Shown one piece after another: positions 1 through 14,228 of a DNA stretch of 64,000 nucleotides. A program made the position numbers and the translations under genes. This DNA comes from Lithospermum erythrorhizon (taxonomy: Eukaryota; Streptophyta; Magnoliopsida; Boraginales; Boraginaceae), in NCBI GenBank assembly GCA_019722365.1, contig JADFUC010000511.1, forward strand, positions 930,001 through 994,000, written 5' to 3'. The stretch's first letter is position 1. Every line of letters begins with the position of its first letter. The notes under the pieces were generated by a model that had not been told where the DNA came from, did not search any database, and worked only from the letters and a program-made list of their open reading frames with translations.

Positions 1-2690
1 TATATCATCCTAAGAACGGCGACATCATTCTTAATCTTAAAACGCATTTCGTTAAGATACGCATTCAAGGAATTGTGTTTAATGAAGTTAAAAACACAAT
101 GGATGAGATATTTCAATTCTCTATACCAAAATAATTTCATTCAACCTTAGATGTGTCATTAGTTGAGTGGATATGAAGTAAGGATTGTGTTTTTACGTGG
201 TCAAACACAAAGAATGAAATAATTTCTACATATTAAGGTCAAGCAGCACCTACCTTTAAATTACCTTATTCATATTCAATCATGGTATTAACTCAAGAGT
301 TGTGTTTGATAAACATACTTTTGGAACGCCTTGTATAGATAAGTTAGTATTATGTCACCGTATTAGACATAATTTAACCTTTATCCAAAGTTGATATTAA
401 GTCATTTCTTTACATAACTGCATGCCAGTATTTATTTCCCATCCACCGTAGCCGCAATTTATTGTAATGCATTTTGAGTCTTCATTACGTAAGTACAACA
501 AGGGAAATAAATATGTGACTTGAATGCATTCAAGTGGCTCCTCAGAGGAGATAATAATCCAAGATTAAAATCCTTCATTATATCAAGGAGTATCCACTCG
601 ATGCATTTAAAGCTAAATACAATGATACAAAACGACAACATGAATAAATATTACCCAATAAACGATTGAGTCATTTAAATGAAATAAGATGTGAATACAT
701 GGGTTGAGTATAAAGCTCTATTTTATCTTTTGGATGGTGATTCATCAGGAGTAAGAGCCCATTCGAGCATTTCTCGGATGGTGAATCATTAGAAGTAATA
801 AATGTATTCTCATTAAATGAGCAATCACTCATGAATGAGCGTTTAATCATACATTTGGTCGGGTAAAACCAATATTAAACATATTCATTGGTTGGATCAG
901 GTGGCTCATATTTATTTCAAACTTTCTTATTGCTATTCCACAAGTTGTAACATGTGGGTCTAAGCAAGTTATCCAAAGAATGTTCCTAAGTAATGATCAG
1001 CGATGATGGATACTTGACATTGTTATTGGAACTCCACATCTCAAGCGAGAATATAAAAGAAAGTTTCTATACTACTAGAATCTAAAGTTGCAAACTTAAG
1101 ATTGAGTATAATGGAGTTAAATTCCTCACTTTGATACTTGATGAAAATCAATAAGAATCAAGAGTGATGAAGAACCTTGAGTTCCTTAAAGGTTAGTGGG
1201 AGCATGACTGCATAAATGAAGTTTTATACACTAAATGTTGAAGAAATCTTCCTACAACCTTAAAGGGTATAGTAGTGATTAGATTCTTGTACATTTGTGA
1301 GCCCGGCTATATATATGTGACACATGCTATAATCAGTCACATTATATATGTGAGCTTGCATGACATTTGCTTGTTAAGTTTAAGATGTCATGAAGCTCGA
1401 GGTGATTGAAATCTATAATAGATTAAATTCTATAAATAGACAGATTCTCTTATTGACAAGGCAACTCTTCATTAGAGGTCCAATCCCACTAGTAAGGGTC
1501 TCACATTAATGAGAGTGGTTGAAGTCTATTACATAGTAATATGATTCACCGTATGCCGCGTCAAGGTCATGTGTCAGGTACCACAATCATGTATGTAGCA
1601 TGATTCCTCGTAATTGGAATTGTGAAGTTTTTACTAAAGGTATTCACGCCGATTCTAATACGCTGGTAGTAACTAATGAACAGGTAACTATAGTTACATG
1701 GAATGGATCAGTTGTTGATCTTCACCTGTAACTGAATGTGATAGCAGCATTATGGACAATTGTACCATATGAAAGGCTATTAGCCAAGAATTTCAATAAT
1801 AGGACTGAGTCTAGTATACTCGATGAGTAAACTAAAAGGAAATCCTCGAACTCGCAGATACAACTCTGACCAAATTAACTGCTCATGGTAATGTTGTTAA
1901 AAGAATGTGCATTTAATAAGACAGATGTATTTTAACACACTTTGAGTTGTGTTGTAAACCTACCCGAGAGAACCCCGAGAAGTCGTTGAAACCCATTTTG
2001 ATCATAGTCATGCATGACTATGTCAGATAATCTACTATCAATGATTCCTTGGTCAGACCGAATAGCGAATGTAAAGACGCTTGTTAGTAGCGTTTCTCAG
2101 ACAAGGATGTGATTATAATCACTATCCTTTTGCTTTACATGTCTTGAAATGACCTAAGAAGTCATGCAAGCTCATGGGATCCATGTATGGATTTAAGCAC
2201 TACGACGAGGCTACACTACGACGAAAGGTTACAACCCAGCCTTAATAGACAGTATCCCAACTTCTACGCCCAAGAAACTCTATCAACTAGTCGAACCAGG
2301 CTCCCCCTGATTCTTACAATCTTTGACTATGATACACCACCATGCTCACCAAAGCATGATGTGACAAGTTAAAAAGTATATGTTGGTTTCGTGACCGGCC
2401 TTCTGTCAACGCAAGGTCAAGAACAAAAAGTACAATCGCTTGATTCAAAAGATCAAAAAACTCAAACACACTAAATTCAAACATCAAGACGCGATTTAAG
2501 ACCAGAACGAGACAAATATATTTCTTGGATACATGACCAGCCTTTCATCCCATCTTCTTAAATAGCCCAAGTGTCGTGAACACAATCACAAGTCTTCAAT
2601 CAATCTTCAATCATCTTTAAGACTCTCCATAACAAATAGTAACTTATTCAAGAAGGAAAGCTTTTCTCCAAAGTCTTTGCCAATTTTAAA
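1..2690. other. gene-free, repeat-like sequence
   Basis: No reading frame here exceeds about 61 codons and none resembles a known protein. The texture (short frames broken by many stops, moderate GC, phrases resembling retroelement coding or LTR sequence around 850-2,100) suggests a strongly decayed transposable element. I could not place a domain, a primer-binding site or LTR ends, so the class is left open. Confidence 0.35.
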
Positions 2691-2698
2691 CATAATGC

Positions 2699-2828
2699 CT
2701 TCCTCCATAAATAACATTCCTTTTTCAAATTGAGCAAAATCTTCAATCACATCAATTGGATATCTTCCACCATAAATAACATTCCTTTTTCAGATTGAGC
2801 AAAATCTTCAATCACATCAATTGGTTGG
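2699..2828. repeat. 65-bp tandem duplication
   Basis: Two adjacent copies of a 65-base unit (2,699-2,763 and 2,764-2,828) share the core words CCATAAATAACATTCC and GAGCAAAATCTTC and differ at only a few positions. The near identity points to a recent local duplication in non-coding DNA. Confidence 0.9.
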
Positions 2829-3740
2829 AATGAATCCAACGGCACATTCTCATATTCCACTCATGTATCCATCTCATAACAACACACGCACATCAAAGAA
2901 AAATACATCCAATAAAACACACCTCCTACATCGCATCCCACTTTTTAATTAACTTTGTTTATTTGTCTTCAATTACATGTTTAATGATTCAATGGCATAC
3001 ATCAGTTTTTGCTCAATTTATTATGTGTATAACTTGTTGGTATTCTTTAACGTATAATTAAGTTATAAACTACGGATTGTACAAAAACAATAAACAAAAT
3101 TGACTACAAGTGTGTATCTTATTTTCGACAATATTAATGAGGTTGGCAGCGGAATTGAATTGCCCACAATACCAAACAGAATATCTCTAAGATTGTTCAC
3201 ACCAACAAATTACCCGAATTACTTCCGTACGTTTACTAGAATGATTAAAGTACAAACTAGGAAACAAAAGGATGGAGAAAAACTTGTTTTTCTCCGTATG
3301 GAGTGCAAGGAGAGAGTTTTGATTTCATGAAATCAAAATATGAGCATTAGATTTTTAATTGTATTTAATGTGCCACTTATATAGACAAATACTAGAGAGT
3401 TTTGAGAAGATAAAAATTCCTCAAAAATCTATCTCTTCCACAGCCCCAAACCAAGTTGGCCGAGTTCCTACGAGACTTGGATTTTTCGCTCTTGAATGTT
3501 TCATCGCTTAATTTTAAACTCGCGAAGTTTATAATATATTTATTATATAGTTCAAGTTTATCAAGCTTGTGTGTACCCTCTTAGAACGAATTGACAAGAG
3601 TAATATATTAAATAATATCAACCGAACATTATATTTAATATATAGATTACGAGCGGACTCTGGCTCACCCGAATTTAACTGAGCAAGTCGCTTTGTATAG
3701 TTTTTTTCATGCACAACTCACTCTTGAGGCTTGAAAAGAT
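2829..3740. other. intergenic, no gene seen
   Basis: This stretch is AT-rich. A 76-codon frame at 3,100-3,330 (+) has no recognisable motif and no splice context, so it is not called as a gene. Confidence 0.4.
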
Positions 3741-3889
3741 TATACCTACAATGGCTACATGTACTTTCTCACAGTTGTTAATGACCACACACGTTTAACT
3801 TTTACACATTTTGACTGCAAAACTAATACACTTCCGATTTTAAAAGCTTTCATATCCTATATTTATAAATACTCTAATACTTTGTTGAG

Positions 3890-4094
3890 GTCCACGAGGC
3901 ACATCTCAATGATTATCGGATTGCCCCTCGTGCGCCTGTGGTCGTGTCTCGTAAGTTATGGGGTTACCTCGGGCAGGCAATGGGCTGTATTGCAGGGCTA
4001 CGGACTGCTTATGCACATCTCGATAACCTCCTCACATTGCGACGGACTAAATGGTATGGAAGTTTCAATGTTGAGAGCGTATCAACGTTTCTTT
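3890..4094. other. unidentified GC-richer insert between direct repeats in the copia relic
   Basis: A segment of about 205 bases is flanked by a 17-base direct repeat with one mismatch (TCTAATACTTTGTTGAG at 3,873-3,889 and TCTAATACTCTGTTGAG at 4,095-4,111). It is richer in GC than its surroundings and does not continue the integrase reading. One plus-strand frame stays open across it, with words such as IAPRAPVVVSRKLWGYLGQA, but I do not recognise that protein. Confidence 0.5.
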
Positions 4095-4340
4095 TCTAAT
4101 ACTCTGTTGAGACAATTGTGTAGTTGGAAGGGCACACATGCATTTACTCTCTAGTGCTTTATTGTTCCAATGAAACTCGCCTATACAGTTTTGGGAAGAC
4201 TATATTCTTACAACCACTTGATTGATGGGTCTCACACTCTCACTTACCTCTCTTTTGGAACTTATGTTTAATCAATTTTCTACTTATGATGATCTTAGAT
4301 CAGTTGATTGTTTGTGTTATGTGTCTACTCTTAATCCTGA

Positions 4341-4418
4341 CATACAAAATATTGAACCACAAGCTAATCCTTGTATGTTCATACAAAATATTGAACCACA
4401 AGCTAATCCTTGTATGTT
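4341..4418 (+). repeat. 39-bp perfect tandem duplication
   Basis: The 39-base unit beginning CATACAAAATATTGAACC occurs twice with no spacer (4,341-4,379 and 4,380-4,418). Because 39 is divisible by three, it repeats 13 residues ending in CMF inside the copia relic without shifting the frame. It is probably replication slippage. Confidence 0.95.
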
Positions 4419-5099
4419 CATAGGAATATAGGATATCCTTTTGGTAAGAAGGTTTTAAGCTTTTCAATCCCACCACTCAAATTGTATTATATTCCAGAGA
4501 TGTCACCTAATTTGTTGCCTACTATTTCCCTGATCAGACCCGGGTTCGGTGCTCAAGCGTCTTCGCATGCGCCCAAATCCGGTATCCCTTATATTTTATA
4601 TATATTATGTAAACGAAGTAAAGTTTTAGTGTAATTGGTAATATAGTAGTGCAAAAAAGCTCACATACAAGGAAGCTCGAAGCCTTCTTACGATTATTCT
4701 TTTGTTGTAGTTGATGATTTTCTTTACGTTTAAGGTTTTGTTTCTTTAATTCAAGATAGAATCCCATCATAAATTTCTTTTTATTTTTGTTGTAGTTGAA
4801 GTTTTCTTTTTACTTTAAGATTTTTTAATTTAATATAGTGTCCCATTTTATTTAAAATGAATTAATTAATGCGCTCCATTTAAACCCCAGACGGTCCTGT
4901 CCCCTGAACCTTTATACTTCCATCTTCAATGCAACAACTCAATTTCAACCTCCGCATTTATCCAACAACAATGCTTCTTTACCTAAGTTGGTGAATTTGC
5001 ACCCTTGCCACCCCATCAATTTTCGCTACAAAAAACTCCTATTAGAAAATCCAACATAATTACTCAACTACCTGCACATTTGAAGGCTTACGTATGTTA

Positions 5100-5335
5100 T
5101 GTTATTCAAAGTCTCCTAGAATCTGCTAGTTTTACTAATTCTCTTAAATATGATTCTACATTTGTAAAAATTATAAAAAGTTGATATTTCAAAAATATAT
5201 ATTAAAACGAATCTAATAAGATCCCACATGACTATATTATTTATTATCGGCTAATGAGAATTCATGGTCAAAGTTTGATCCGAAAATTAAAATGTGACTA
5301 TAATTTAGGAATGGAGGGAGTATTTTGTTTCTTGT
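5100..5335. mobile_element. Stowaway-like MITE, one end recognisable
   Basis: The right side ends in GGAATGGAGGGAGTA, the usual terminal sequence of Stowaway/Tc1-mariner-derived plant MITEs, followed by a TA. Its matching left end is eroded; the left limit is set by eye. It sits inside the copia relic, so it inserted later. Confidence 0.5.
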
Positions 5336-5750
5336 GTTCTTTAACTTTACTTAATCTTGAGATAATCGAATTCGCCTACCGGTTTGAGCCTAGCACCCTC
5401 GATCCACGTAAGCTCGCCGATTCAATCTCATGTGTATGGTGGGGTTAATAATTATTGTAATCTTAACTATAAAAAAAAGAACTTTATTTAATCTCATACA
5501 TATAAACTAGCTATTAAAGATCCTAAATGGATTGAAACAATGAACAAAGAACTTGAGTCTCTTTCTCTCAATGAAATGTGTGAATTGAAGATCCTAATGC
5601 AAGAAGCCAATCTCTTCTAAGTGGATTTATAAAGTAAAAGTGAGGTATAATGGTTCAATAGAACGTTTATAAGCAACACCTTGTTTCCAAATGGTTTACT
5701 CAAAGACTGGGAATATGCTATCTTGATACATTCTCACCATTGGTAACAAT

Positions 5751-8700
5751 GTTCATTTAATGTATATATGTTCTATGTTTTTAACCTAATTACATCAGGC
5801 AATAAAGTATGGTTTGTCTGTATTCTGTATACACTTTAATTTAATTTGAAGGAAGACTAGATCTTCAAATTGAGCTTTAATTTGCTTTGCTTGATTTCGG
5901 GTGGGTAATATAGACTAAAAAGCAAATTATGTATTATATTAAAAGTAGAAATTGCCTCGTATGATAAATTAATATAAATATTACCCATTTTTAACATTAT
6001 TCATCAGTAATATAGATGTTAGTCATTCAATTACTCCCTCTTCATTTCAAATTAATCGACGCTTTTCAGACATTGGCCAAGACTTTCGATCACAAATTAC
6101 TTTTTATTTACTAATTCAAAAATATAAAATTGATATTATTGAATTAACTATAGAAGCAATCGAAGAAAAACGAGAAGAAATTATAAACTCCATAGCTGAG
6201 GTTTGAAGCTATTGAGAGGAAATTGAAGACGAAAACTTTCTAATTTGATTGAATTGAATATTATGATTATCTTGTTACATTTTCAGTTGATCATTCCATA
6301 TATATACAAGTACTCTTTTAATTCAGTTTCAAATCTCAACCGATTAACTACCACGCCTTTTCCATGCAACCAGGAATGGACACGTGTCACCTGGCAACGT
6401 ACACTTGCACCATAAATCTTTAATACACTTTCACATACATAACTTGCAAACATTCTCTATCAAGAATACTTTTATCCAAACATAATTTAGCAAGTGCAAT
6501 AGAGGAGACCAAATTCAGGCTGTAGACCATAAAAACGCAAATTATTGTTGTAAATTAAAATTTGGTAATCTCATTAAAAGAAAAACACCAATCCCATATC
6601 CAAGGCTTTGCAAGGATATTATCAATTTCGAGCTTTCCGAAGCCCATAAATTTTGATTAATTCATCTTAATCAAATTTATTATTATTTTGATAAATTTTC
6701 GATATCTACATTATTGACACACCTAATTAATTTAATAATTGTACATAATATTTATCAAATAGAATCTACATATCAAAATCGCTTAGCTTAAATTGAAGCC
6801 AGATTGTTGATTCCATCGAGTCGAAATTTCGAATTGGTAAGTGAGTAAGTCTACTGTTGCATGTATGTGTTGCCACACTACCCAAACTTTACAAAATGAG
6901 GACAGAAACAGAAACACAATAAGGGAGACAAGATCACAAGACCAGGCCAGGCCTAGACTATGCTCTATATCGACTTAATTTGAGCATTCTTCTTAATTAA
7001 AGGATGGCACGAAATGAGAGAATTTTTTAATGGACTCAGCTGAATTCTGCCAAGTTGCAGCTAAATGTATCAACGCCATTTGTTTCAATAGTTGAAGGGG
7101 TGCAAATAGAAACAAGAACAATTGGAGTCTATCAGATCCTATTATAGAATTAGATGATAATTAGGTGTCGATCGGCGAAGACATCCGATGCAAAACCACC
7201 GCTCACCAAGTCTTGGTTGATCCAAATTCATTGTAGGCTTTTAGGATTTAGACCATGATATCCAACATTTGATCCAGATTCATTGATTGATGTTATTTTT
7301 TATTATCAATGAGTATTAGATGATTGACCATTTTGTGCTAGATTACTAGATTTTTGCTAAAAGCTCCTCGATATTCTCTTGATTGAGAGATTAGTGAATT
7401 AGAGTTGCGAAACTGATTTCACGATGTCCTTATTATCACATGGGTAATGTTGGATACTGTCCGCACATAATCCTATTGATACGATGGTGCTTGCCTTCAA
7501 ATGAGACTATTATGATACAGTCCATGTGTAATAAGCTATTTATTTCTGTTTCTTGTTGAGTGGACTGATTTGAGGCATGTTAGAATACTTGGAGCGGAAT
7601 ATGACAATTGGTTTACCTTATGGAGGCTATTTGCACTTTGTAAGATCTCACCAAGTATATATATACTTACTAATCCATACTGAAATTACAACACTTGAAT
7701 TGCCTGTATGTTAATGATATTTACTTGGACAATAGTTTGAAGTTGCTTTGATGCATGCATTGGTTTCAGCTTCCAAGTATCGCGACTCCAACAAGGAAAT
7801 CTCTTCCGCCAGTATGTCCAAAATAATTTGGACTCTACTGAATTTACAAAAGCATGGTTGGAGCCACCATGTCAGTTTAAGAAATCCAACGATTGAGAAA
7901 TGCTTTAGAATTCCAGGCTGCTCCAGTTTGATCATTGTTTACTTTGATTATATTTTGTAGAAACGGTATCTCTTTACTCTTTAGTGTAAGCTATTTATGC
8001 ATTACAACTAAAACGACGCCGTATCGCACGCAAAGCATTTATGCTTCAAACATTTAAACCCAGATAATCAATAAATACTACCACAATTCACTTAAATTTA
8101 TAAATTACAAACTTCATTCTATGTTGGTCTAAGCATGAAACTACAATTCAATTGTCCAATACAAAAGAAAATATACTAGTCTAAATAATCCTCAACATAT
8201 GAAGGTTATTATGACAATCTAGCATTTTCCTACCCAATTGGTTGGGGATGGTGTTAAAATCTTGGCTCCATTGCCTCCACGCCTCCTCCAAAGTTAGTGT
8301 TTTGGACGATGAACACCCCTTCTTCCACATCTAACGCATAAACTGCCTCCTACATGTATCTAAGAAATCTTGGCCACATCAGAACTATTAACCAAAATCT
8401 GCTACTTTGTCATCCAATCTTGTAAAAGTAAAGCAAAGCAGAAATTTTGGAGTACAAATTACTAAAAAAAAGTGAAGAAAAATATTCTAGATATGAAATT
8501 CTAGAGAATGAAAAATCAATTTATTTAAAAACTAAGAAAAATAATTAAAAAATTAATGAAGGAGGAGAATAACCACCAAAATGGGTGGTTTCTTGGAGGA
8601 AAGTTTTTTAGAGGAAAAGAGCGGGAGAAGCGGCAGAGAGACGCAAGTGCTCCAATTTTTTTTAACGGGAATCGGCAAATATACTTTTCGGAAATACAAG

Positions 8701-9900
8701 AACGATAAATTAATTTATCAAAGAAAAATGTTTGGAGTCTTCACGACTATTACACGAATCGAAATCAAAAGAAACAAAATTAAAATTACTAATAACAATG
8801 TCATTAGGAAAATGTACTTGCATTGCACGTAAGTATTTATGTTTCAAATATTTAAACTGAATAATTAAAAATTCATGTAAATTTATAAATTATACTTTTG
8901 ATTTATATTATAATTTACTTTGTTCATAGTTATATGACCCCTTATAATTTTTTAATAATATAATTTTAATAATAGATTTAAAAGTTTTGTTATCATACTA
9001 CCCTTCATTTTCAAGGTTTAATAAAAGAATGCACATTATGTAATTTTATTTATTGTTAGAAAACATGCACCTTATATTATTTTATTAAACATCACTTTTC
9101 TCTTTTAACAAAAAATGTACCTTATGTTATTTATTTATTGTTAGAAAATATCACTTCTCAATTAATTAGTAATATAAATTATTCAAAGTTTACTATTCAA
9201 TTTTATTTTATGTATTCATTTTAACATATTTTAATTGATGATTAACTCACAATATTTCGCACAAACCCGAATAATACGTTAATTTTTTAATGAAATTCTT
9301 TCAATTTTAGCCATGCAAAACAACAAAAGAGGCCACACATTAGATATCCTTATTCGAATGTGGAATACTCCAAATGAATTATATTAAAAATCAATGGAAT
9401 AAATATGATATATCTCATTTAAAAACTATATCTTGTGCAATAATTTTTTAATAAAAAGTTAAACCTCAATAGTATATATGTGATTAATATTACTTGATAT
9501 GAAAACTTTTAAAATTTTGACATAAATAACAACTTTAATATAAAAGGTCACAAGAAGCCATTCCAATAGATGATGAGGGTACCAACTTGTACATCGAATG
9601 TTCATCAATAAAGTGGATTATATACCTATTTATGCATGTTTTTTTAGATCATAATATCAATGAATTATATTTCATATAGAGTGAAAACTAATATAAGTAT
9701 TATTATTACAATATATTACTAATCAATATTAAATTGTGAAGATTGAATTTTTTGAATTTCCTTTCATATATTAAATTCAACTCTAATTAATTATTGTATC
9801 TATAGTTTATAGATAAAGATATTTTTATTTAAGAATAAAAACTAACATGTTATATATATTATAATAAAAAAAATTCTAAAAAAAATATCTAAATCTATTA
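5751..9900. other. intergenic AT-rich DNA, no gene supported
   Basis: No conserved protein is visible. A possible MITE end (TTACTCCCTCTTCATTTC) lies near 6,032. Short frames at 7,711-7,960 on both strands and at 8,581-8,832 (+) lack motifs. Homopolymer-rich, very AT-rich sequence runs from about 8,820 to 9,900. Confidence 0.4.
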
Positions 9901-10149
9901 CTCCTTCCATAATAATTGATTGTCATGCTTGATTTAAGTACTCTAAATTGATAAACTTTTACTCCTTCATCGATAAACATAATTTCGATTTGAATAAAAT
10001 TTAATGTCAATATTAAAGTACATTGAAAATATTATTTGATAATTTTCACGAAATATTATACAACAGAAACAAAAATATTTAAATTTGACATTTAATTTGT
10101 AAGAAAAATCTAAATTTAGACCTTAACAATCTATTACGGATGGAGGGAA
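9901..10149. mobile_element. Stowaway-like MITE, about 249 bp
   Basis: The element starts CTCCTTCCATAATAATTG directly after TA (9,899-9,900) and ends TTACGGATGGAGGGAA followed by TA (10,150-10,151). The ends are imperfect inverted repeats, and flanking TA is the target duplication expected for Stowaway elements. The interior has no coding capacity. Confidence 0.75.
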
Positions 10150-10699
10150 TATTAGATATGTAACTTGACATATTTTTTTTAATTGTTGAAATGTAATATA
10201 AAATATCACATAATAATTTAGATATATATTATTTAATAGTAATATTTATTATTAGAAAAATTGTTTTTCAATTTATAATTGAATAATTATCATACAAAAA
10301 AATATAGTATGAGTAGACTAATTCATTGCATTAAAATGAAATTTACTTATTGTTATGATAAAATTTAAAAAATCAAAAGTAGTATTATATCAAACACTAT
10401 TATTTGTTGGTAAAGATGTTAAGTATTTTTTATATAAAATTAGACAAAATATCGATAATCTAACACAGAATAAGATAATGTGACGAAAAGTGGTAAACCT
10501 TTCAGAATCAGCTAGAAAGATTTATTATTTATAAATATCACCAATACAATAAAACCCATGGGTAAACTCATAGTACAAAACAATTTATCAAATCGATTGG
10601 GGTTCGACTTTCAATCTATCAAGCTCCCTAAACGGATTGGCCGATCACAGACGCCTGGATTTGGATTTGATGTAGTCTTGGACTTGATTTGGGCTTTGA

Positions 10700-13600
10700 G
10701 TTGATTTGGGCCCCTATTGGGTGGGTTGGACTCGATTTGTAATGGACCGTCAGATGATTCTAAGTTGACTTCGATTACATGTATCATTGTATTTATCCTG
10801 TTCGTATTTTGGATTGTGCCTCAATTTGGATGTTAGACTAGATAGGAGTCCAGATCAATGTGATCTCTAGACTAGATAGAACACTTGAGTCTTTGGACTT
10901 GGTCTTGACATGGATATGGTCCGAGTCGGTAGTTCTTGTAGCGTATACCCGTATGGTCATTCGGACTCTCGATCTTGGTTTATAGACTTGAGTCGTGGGA
11001 CTTAGACTTGATTTAGCCGTGTGTCTAGCAAGAGGGTCTTAACAGCTTGACTGCATGCCTAGATTCCATCAAAAGCTTACGCCTATCCCGGAGCCTTCAA
11101 AGCATCACAAGAGGATATACTTCAGACGCTACGAGGACGCCTTTAGCAACTTACTCCGTCTTTCCCGACAAATTTTATTGTGGCTATGCAGCCTTATATC
11201 CTACCATGATTTACTACGTAGGCATTTTAGCCTAATCATGTAGTTTGATTTATAGAGATCCTAATGCCGATTTTCACGCTTTTGGCCCGATCCCGAAATT
11301 AATGCGTTTTGTGCAAAGAATTCAACCTTTGTCCCTGGGCCTCTAAGTGTCTATTTTGGTATGAAGTTGAAGATTTTTGTGTTCTTTACTCGGGGCTCAA
11401 TTTAGGCACTGCTTAGGTTTCGACCTCTTGAAAAATTAAGTGGTGATTATAATGCATCTCCAAAGATTGCATCGGAATCAATAATTATAATAAACTGTGA
11501 AAAGAACGCGTAATGCGACGGTGACAATAAATTTTACCATAGATTGACCTGTTAGAAATCAGTACGAGAACTTTTCCTGCATTAATGCTCGGTCAACTCA
11601 AGTCCAAGGAAAGTCTAACTTTGACAGTTTGTTTAGCTTAGAGTAAATATAGACGCTTCTATGAGTTTTATTCATCACACAAATCGTGAACGACCGCCCG
11701 AGTCGCACGCCGAGGTTGGAGTCGTTATCAACTCCGTATATCTCGAGTCACCATACGATGGTTGACGGAAAAGTAACCCGTTTGAAAACCAATAGAACCT
11801 CGTATTTTGATAAAAGTAAAAATAGTTCGAAAAGCTCAAACGCTTCCATACATAGGCTTAACCATCATGGCATCGGCTCAAACGAATTCAAAATGCAAAC
11901 TCATAGAAATTCCAAAACCAAGATACTCCATAATATAGTTAATACATTTTCAACGCCAAAACAAAATACGAAATTTGAGTATTATTAAGAAAATGAGTGA
12001 GAATAAAAGATGACTGCCGAGATCCTAGTCACCGCCCCTCACCTAAGTAAAAATCACCGCACTCACGAACCTCAACCGCCTACAAAGGCACCCACAACTG
12101 AGGTCGGAAGCGGGTAAAGTTCGACAACTTAGTGGAAACGTATCACCCGGGTGGTAACTTACCCACATCGGAATGAGATACACAACAAGAGATAACAACG
12201 CAACGATGGAGTATACGTATATATAAGGTAAAAGAATAAATTAAGTATTCATAACAATAGTAATAATCATCCTCAACATTTACACATTTTAAAGGACTCA
12301 ACTTACATTATTCTACACGATATACCTAGAGATAGCATGTCATATAATCAAGCGAGCAAAACACATAAGTACAACAGTTATACACAATAACAGTACAACA
12401 GAACACCAGAAAACAAAACCATGACATTATCGATATTTCAGACGCAGTGACATTCACCCAATGTCGACACAATGCAAGACCATGCACACAATAACTTTTA
12501 ATCGATTATTTAGGAATGTCGTTGTTCTTTTCCGCGCACACCCATGTAACATAACATAATAGCATATCCTTTTCCCTTGAAGGTGCTCACCCCTTCGATC
12601 TATACAATATCAAGGAAACACACCCTTCATCCGCACAAACGACTTAAGCATGCGAATTCCCAACACGCCCATTATCCTAATATGAAGCGAATTCACTCTC
12701 TATAAGTGAAACCAAACATGACCAACAATCAACATCACACCAAACATACCAACCAATAAAAACGCAATCACACAATGACTCAAACTAACATTACAAAGAA
12801 CTATAACAACCTTATAGAACAACAAGGCAACAAGCACACAACATTCTCAATATAGCAGCCATAATATACTCAAGTCAACAATTCCATATAAAACCTACTA
12901 CCATAATGTATCTAACACAACCATCATACAACTCAACATTTCCACAATTTCACAACTACACTAACAGATAAGTTCATAACACAGAATATACAGTCACATA
13001 TCAACTTACCATATACTTCAGTCAAACGTAAATAATGTTATCAAACGAGTGATAAATCCCCACCTTTGGCTAGTACCACTAGCGCCCGAAAGCACCAATC
13101 AATCGCAAGTTTTCACGCCTCCTAGTCTAAACAAAACACCGAAAGTACAATTACTACTAATTTGTTATATTAATTATCTTAAAGAAATTTTAAAATCTAT
13201 TAGCCTCCTTTTAGGTGAAATATTACTAGTTAAACTTCAACAATAAATTAAACGACAAAATTTCACTAACACCAAACTCCTAAACTCTCGCCCCTCACAC
13301 TAACCCAAATACTGACACCTTAAACAATTCTAATCAATCTCAATTATTAACTTTTTCAACTAATTAAACTCATTTCTAACATCCTCTAATCCCAAAACCC
13401 AACTACTACTCAAAACTAATAAAAACTAATTCCAACATATATTCATCCAACAACCTTTAAACCACACACAGTGGTCCAAAAACATACTTATATCATTTTA
13501 ACACGTTTTGAAAAAGTCAAACCCGAAGTCAACCCAAAAGTCAACCCAACTTTTCCAACACTTTTCTATCCCAAGAATCGATTATTATAATCTCCTATAC

Positions 13601-14228
13601 TATAATTTCGCCTAGATAATAATTATATACGATATTAACCCCAAAAATCTGAAGTCAAACTAAATTCTAAAAAGTCAACGTCCCTAAAACGTCACAAATT
13701 TCTCATCCAAACGCGTAATTTCAACCCAAGAACTAATTTAGAAAGCCCAAAAATCAATTGAAGCAATAAAAATCGAAAAACACAAAAGTCAACTTAGTCG
13801 AATCTCAAGAAATACAAAAAGTTTCGCTTACCTTGAATCAAGAGGATGATGTAGGAAACTCAAGAAATTCGGGGGTCCAAAAAGTCATGGCATTAAGTAT
13901 AAATCTATAGTTAAAATCAAAAGCTTATATAGGGAGGGGTTCGGCGGTTGTAGAGGGGAAGTGAGATGCAGATTTTCTTTTTTCTTTATTTACCACTCTT
14001 AGCCTTGTTTGAAAAGGAAAGAATAAGTAAAACGAAATTATTCGAATTTGCACTGAGCTGCTTTTAGTTCAAGCGACATACCTCTCGATTCAACTTAATT
14101 CTAATTATACCTCAAACTTAACATTTATCGCATACAAAATAAGGCAAGGTGGTTTCAAATTTTACGTTAATCAATTTAATAATCCCACATTTTAATTTAT
14201 TAATTACGAGTCGTTACCGGTTTTTACA
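10700..14228 (-). mobile_element. long LTR of a Ty3/gypsy element (3' LTR), left limit uncertain
   Basis: Read on the minus strand, the coding remnant ends and a GAGGACGAAATTTTTG stretch is followed by AGAATGTAAAAACC, the usual layout before a gypsy 3' LTR. The LTR therefore probably begins with TGTAAAAACC at 14,228. Downstream on the minus strand come features common in long plant gypsy LTRs, such as GCGCTAGTGGTACTAGCC near 13,070 and GATGTGGGTAAGTTACC near 12,160. I could not find the other end with confidence; it lies between about 10.5 and 11.7 kb. Short frames at 11,047-11,243, 11,686-11,988 and 13,049-13,246 fall inside and are not genes. Confidence 0.55.

Larger units (their letters stand above)
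3740..5750 (+). mobile_element. decayed Ty1/copia retrotransposon, integrase and RT remnants
   Basis: Three pieces of a copia polyprotein lie in order on the plus strand. At about 3,759-3,870 the frame reads YFLTVVNDHTR then FISYIYK, matching the integrase core. At about 4,250-4,460 it reads YDDLRSVDCLCYVSTL, then PCMFIGYPFGKK across a frame change, matching the conserved GCLCY...FIGY block downstream of the integrase core. At about 5,525-5,720 WIETMNKELESL and, after stops, KWIYKVK match the start of the reverse transcriptase. Frames shift between pieces, stops are frequent, and GAG, protease, most of RT and RNase H are absent. LTRs were not found. The element is dead and contains an unexplained insert, a 39-bp tandem duplication and a MITE-like end. 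Confidence 0.8.
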
